Assembly (NCBI GenBank): GCA_958424475.1
Contig: CATZTY010000053.1
Span: forward strand, 1 to 7,006
Direction of reading: 5' to 3'
DNA from: an uncultured Collinsella sp.
Lineage (GTDB): Bacteria > Actinomycetota > Coriobacteriia > Coriobacteriales > Coriobacteriaceae
Length of the DNA: 7,006 nucleotides
The position numbers and the translations under genes were made by a program. Position 1 is the first letter of the stretch; each line of letters starts with the position of its first letter. Below the pieces are notes generated by a model. The model was given only the letters and a program-made list of their open reading frames with translations. It did not search any database and was not told the DNA's origin. Below, one piece after another: positions 6,622 to 7,006 of the stretch.

Positions 6622-6651
6622 ATTGTAGCAATAAGCATGCGCTTACATCAA
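6622..6651 (-). promoter_or_regulatory. Sigma-70-type promoter for the cyclophilin-TPR unit
   Basis: On the minus strand, TTGATG (6646-6651, 4 of 6 consensus bases) and TACAAT (6622-6627, 5 of 6) are separated by 18 bp, followed by an AT-rich stretch. Transcription would start near 6615, leaving a leader of about 33 nt with the SD sequence before the ATG at 6582. This is the best -35/-10 pair seen in the window and lies in the only gap between the unknown gene and the cyclophilin gene. Confidence 0.6.
6632..6645. promoter_or_regulatory. 14-bp dyad in the promoter spacer (possible operator)
   Basis: TAAGC (6632-6636) and GCTTA (6641-6645) form a perfect inverted repeat around ATGC, lying wholly between the -35 and -10 boxes of the cyclophilin promoter. 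This is where a repressor or a spacer-distorting activator could bind. The dyad is short, so chance is possible and no regulator is implied by name. Confidence 0.3.
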
Positions 6652-6683
6652 TTGCGCACGTAGGTTATGCCGACTATGGCGAA

Positions 6684-7006
6684 CTAATTTTGGGAACGCT
6701 GCTGTGGCTTCCAGGAGCCCACATTGGCGTCGTACTGGTTCAGCGCGCTGTTGCCGCCCTGTGCGATGGGCGCCAGGATCTCGCTTTGGTGGGAACTCAT
6801 CGACTCGCCATCGGGAATGGCCAGCGAGATATCCCAGCTCTGGCAGATCACGTCGACACGCTCGTACATCCACTCGGCAAGCTGCTTTAAGTGGGCGATG
6901 TCGTCCGCATAGACCGTATCGTCCTGATACTTAAGGTTGTTAAGCTCATCTTGCGTCTTTTTGATCTGGTCGCGCAGGGCGTAGGCACTCTGCGACAGCT
7001 CCTGAC
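6684..7006 (-). CDS. C-terminal part of an unrecognised helical protein (5' end beyond the window)
   Basis: The frame is open from the right window edge (first full codon at 7004) to a TAG stop at 6684-6686, giving the last 106 residues of a protein. Residues 1-50 of the fragment (for example LRDQIKKTQDELNNLKYQ) are polar and predicted helical, probably coiled coil. They lead into WMYERVDVICQSWDISLAIP and a polar, disordered-looking end that stops at QQRSQN. An in-frame ATG at 6869 could be mistaken for a start, but no SD sequence precedes it and the open frame with the same character continues upstream, so it is taken as internal. No catalytic motif, membrane segment or known domain can be seen, and I do not assign a function. 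Confidence 0.7.
   Translation of the reverse strand, partial: QELSQSAYALRDQIKKTQDELNNLKYQDDTVYADDIAHLKQLAEWMYERVDVICQSWDISLAIPDGESMSSHQSEILAPIAQGGNSALNQYDANVGSWKPQQRSQN

Noticed and set aside
6655..6683. Terminator after the gene at the right edge
   Set aside because: Only a 3-4 bp stem around GCC/GGC can be drawn and no T-run follows; too weak to call.
6684..6869. A separate 61-codon gene starting with ATG at 6869
   Set aside because: The same frame stays open to the window edge and no SD sequence precedes this ATG, so it is the tail of a longer gene.
1..7006. Mobile elements, CRISPR arrays, phage genes or a novel defence system
   Set aside because: No transposase, integrase, terminal inverted repeats or regularly spaced repeats are visible, and the dense co-directional core genes leave no room for such an island.

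Overview
The window holds seven genes, all on the minus strand, packed almost end to end. It reads as a chromosomal core region for rod-shape and cell-wall elongation, not accessory or mobile DNA. The base composition is fairly high in G+C (about 60% by eye). Gene order, short intergenic gaps, strong Shine-Dalgarno (SD) sequences and frequent TTG starts suggest a high-GC Gram-positive. The protein style fits the class Coriobacteriia (Collinsella and relatives), but this is an impression from memory and was not checked by a search.

Layout in the direction of transcription, right to left. (1) The C-terminal 106 residues of an unrecognised helical protein (6684-7006). (2) An intergenic region of about 100 bp carrying a good sigma-70-type promoter with a dyad inside its spacer. 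(3) A probable two-gene unit: a cytoplasmic cyclophilin-type peptidyl-prolyl isomerase (6040-6582), then 11 bp later a TPR protein with a single membrane segment and an extracytoplasmic domain (4724-6028). (4) A 115-bp gap with a long GC-rich hairpin and a candidate promoter. (5) The elongasome cluster mreB (3565-4608), mreC (2545-3543), mreD (1967-2533) and a PBP2-type transpeptidase gene, mrdA-like (1-1953), whose 3' end lies off the left edge.

How they work together: MreB filaments on the inner face of the membrane guide MreC and MreD, which in turn activate the PBP2 transpeptidase (normally with the glycosyltransferase RodA) for sidewall peptidoglycan synthesis. The gaps are 21 bp (mreB-mreC), 11 bp (mreC-mreD) and 13 bp (mreD-mrdA). 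The SD sequences of mreD and mrdA overlap the stop codon of the gene before, which points to one transcript with coupled translation. rodA would be the expected next gene beyond position 1, but it is not visible here.

Most of the window is ordinary and well explained. The points worth a second look are the undescribed TPR membrane protein beside the mre operon, the extra N-terminal membrane segment and Cys/His cluster of the PBP2, the use of TTG as the start of three consecutive genes, the acidic tail of MreC, and the two compact promoter and hairpin regions. I see no mobile element, CRISPR array, tRNA or rRNA, and no gene-free stretch over 300 bp.
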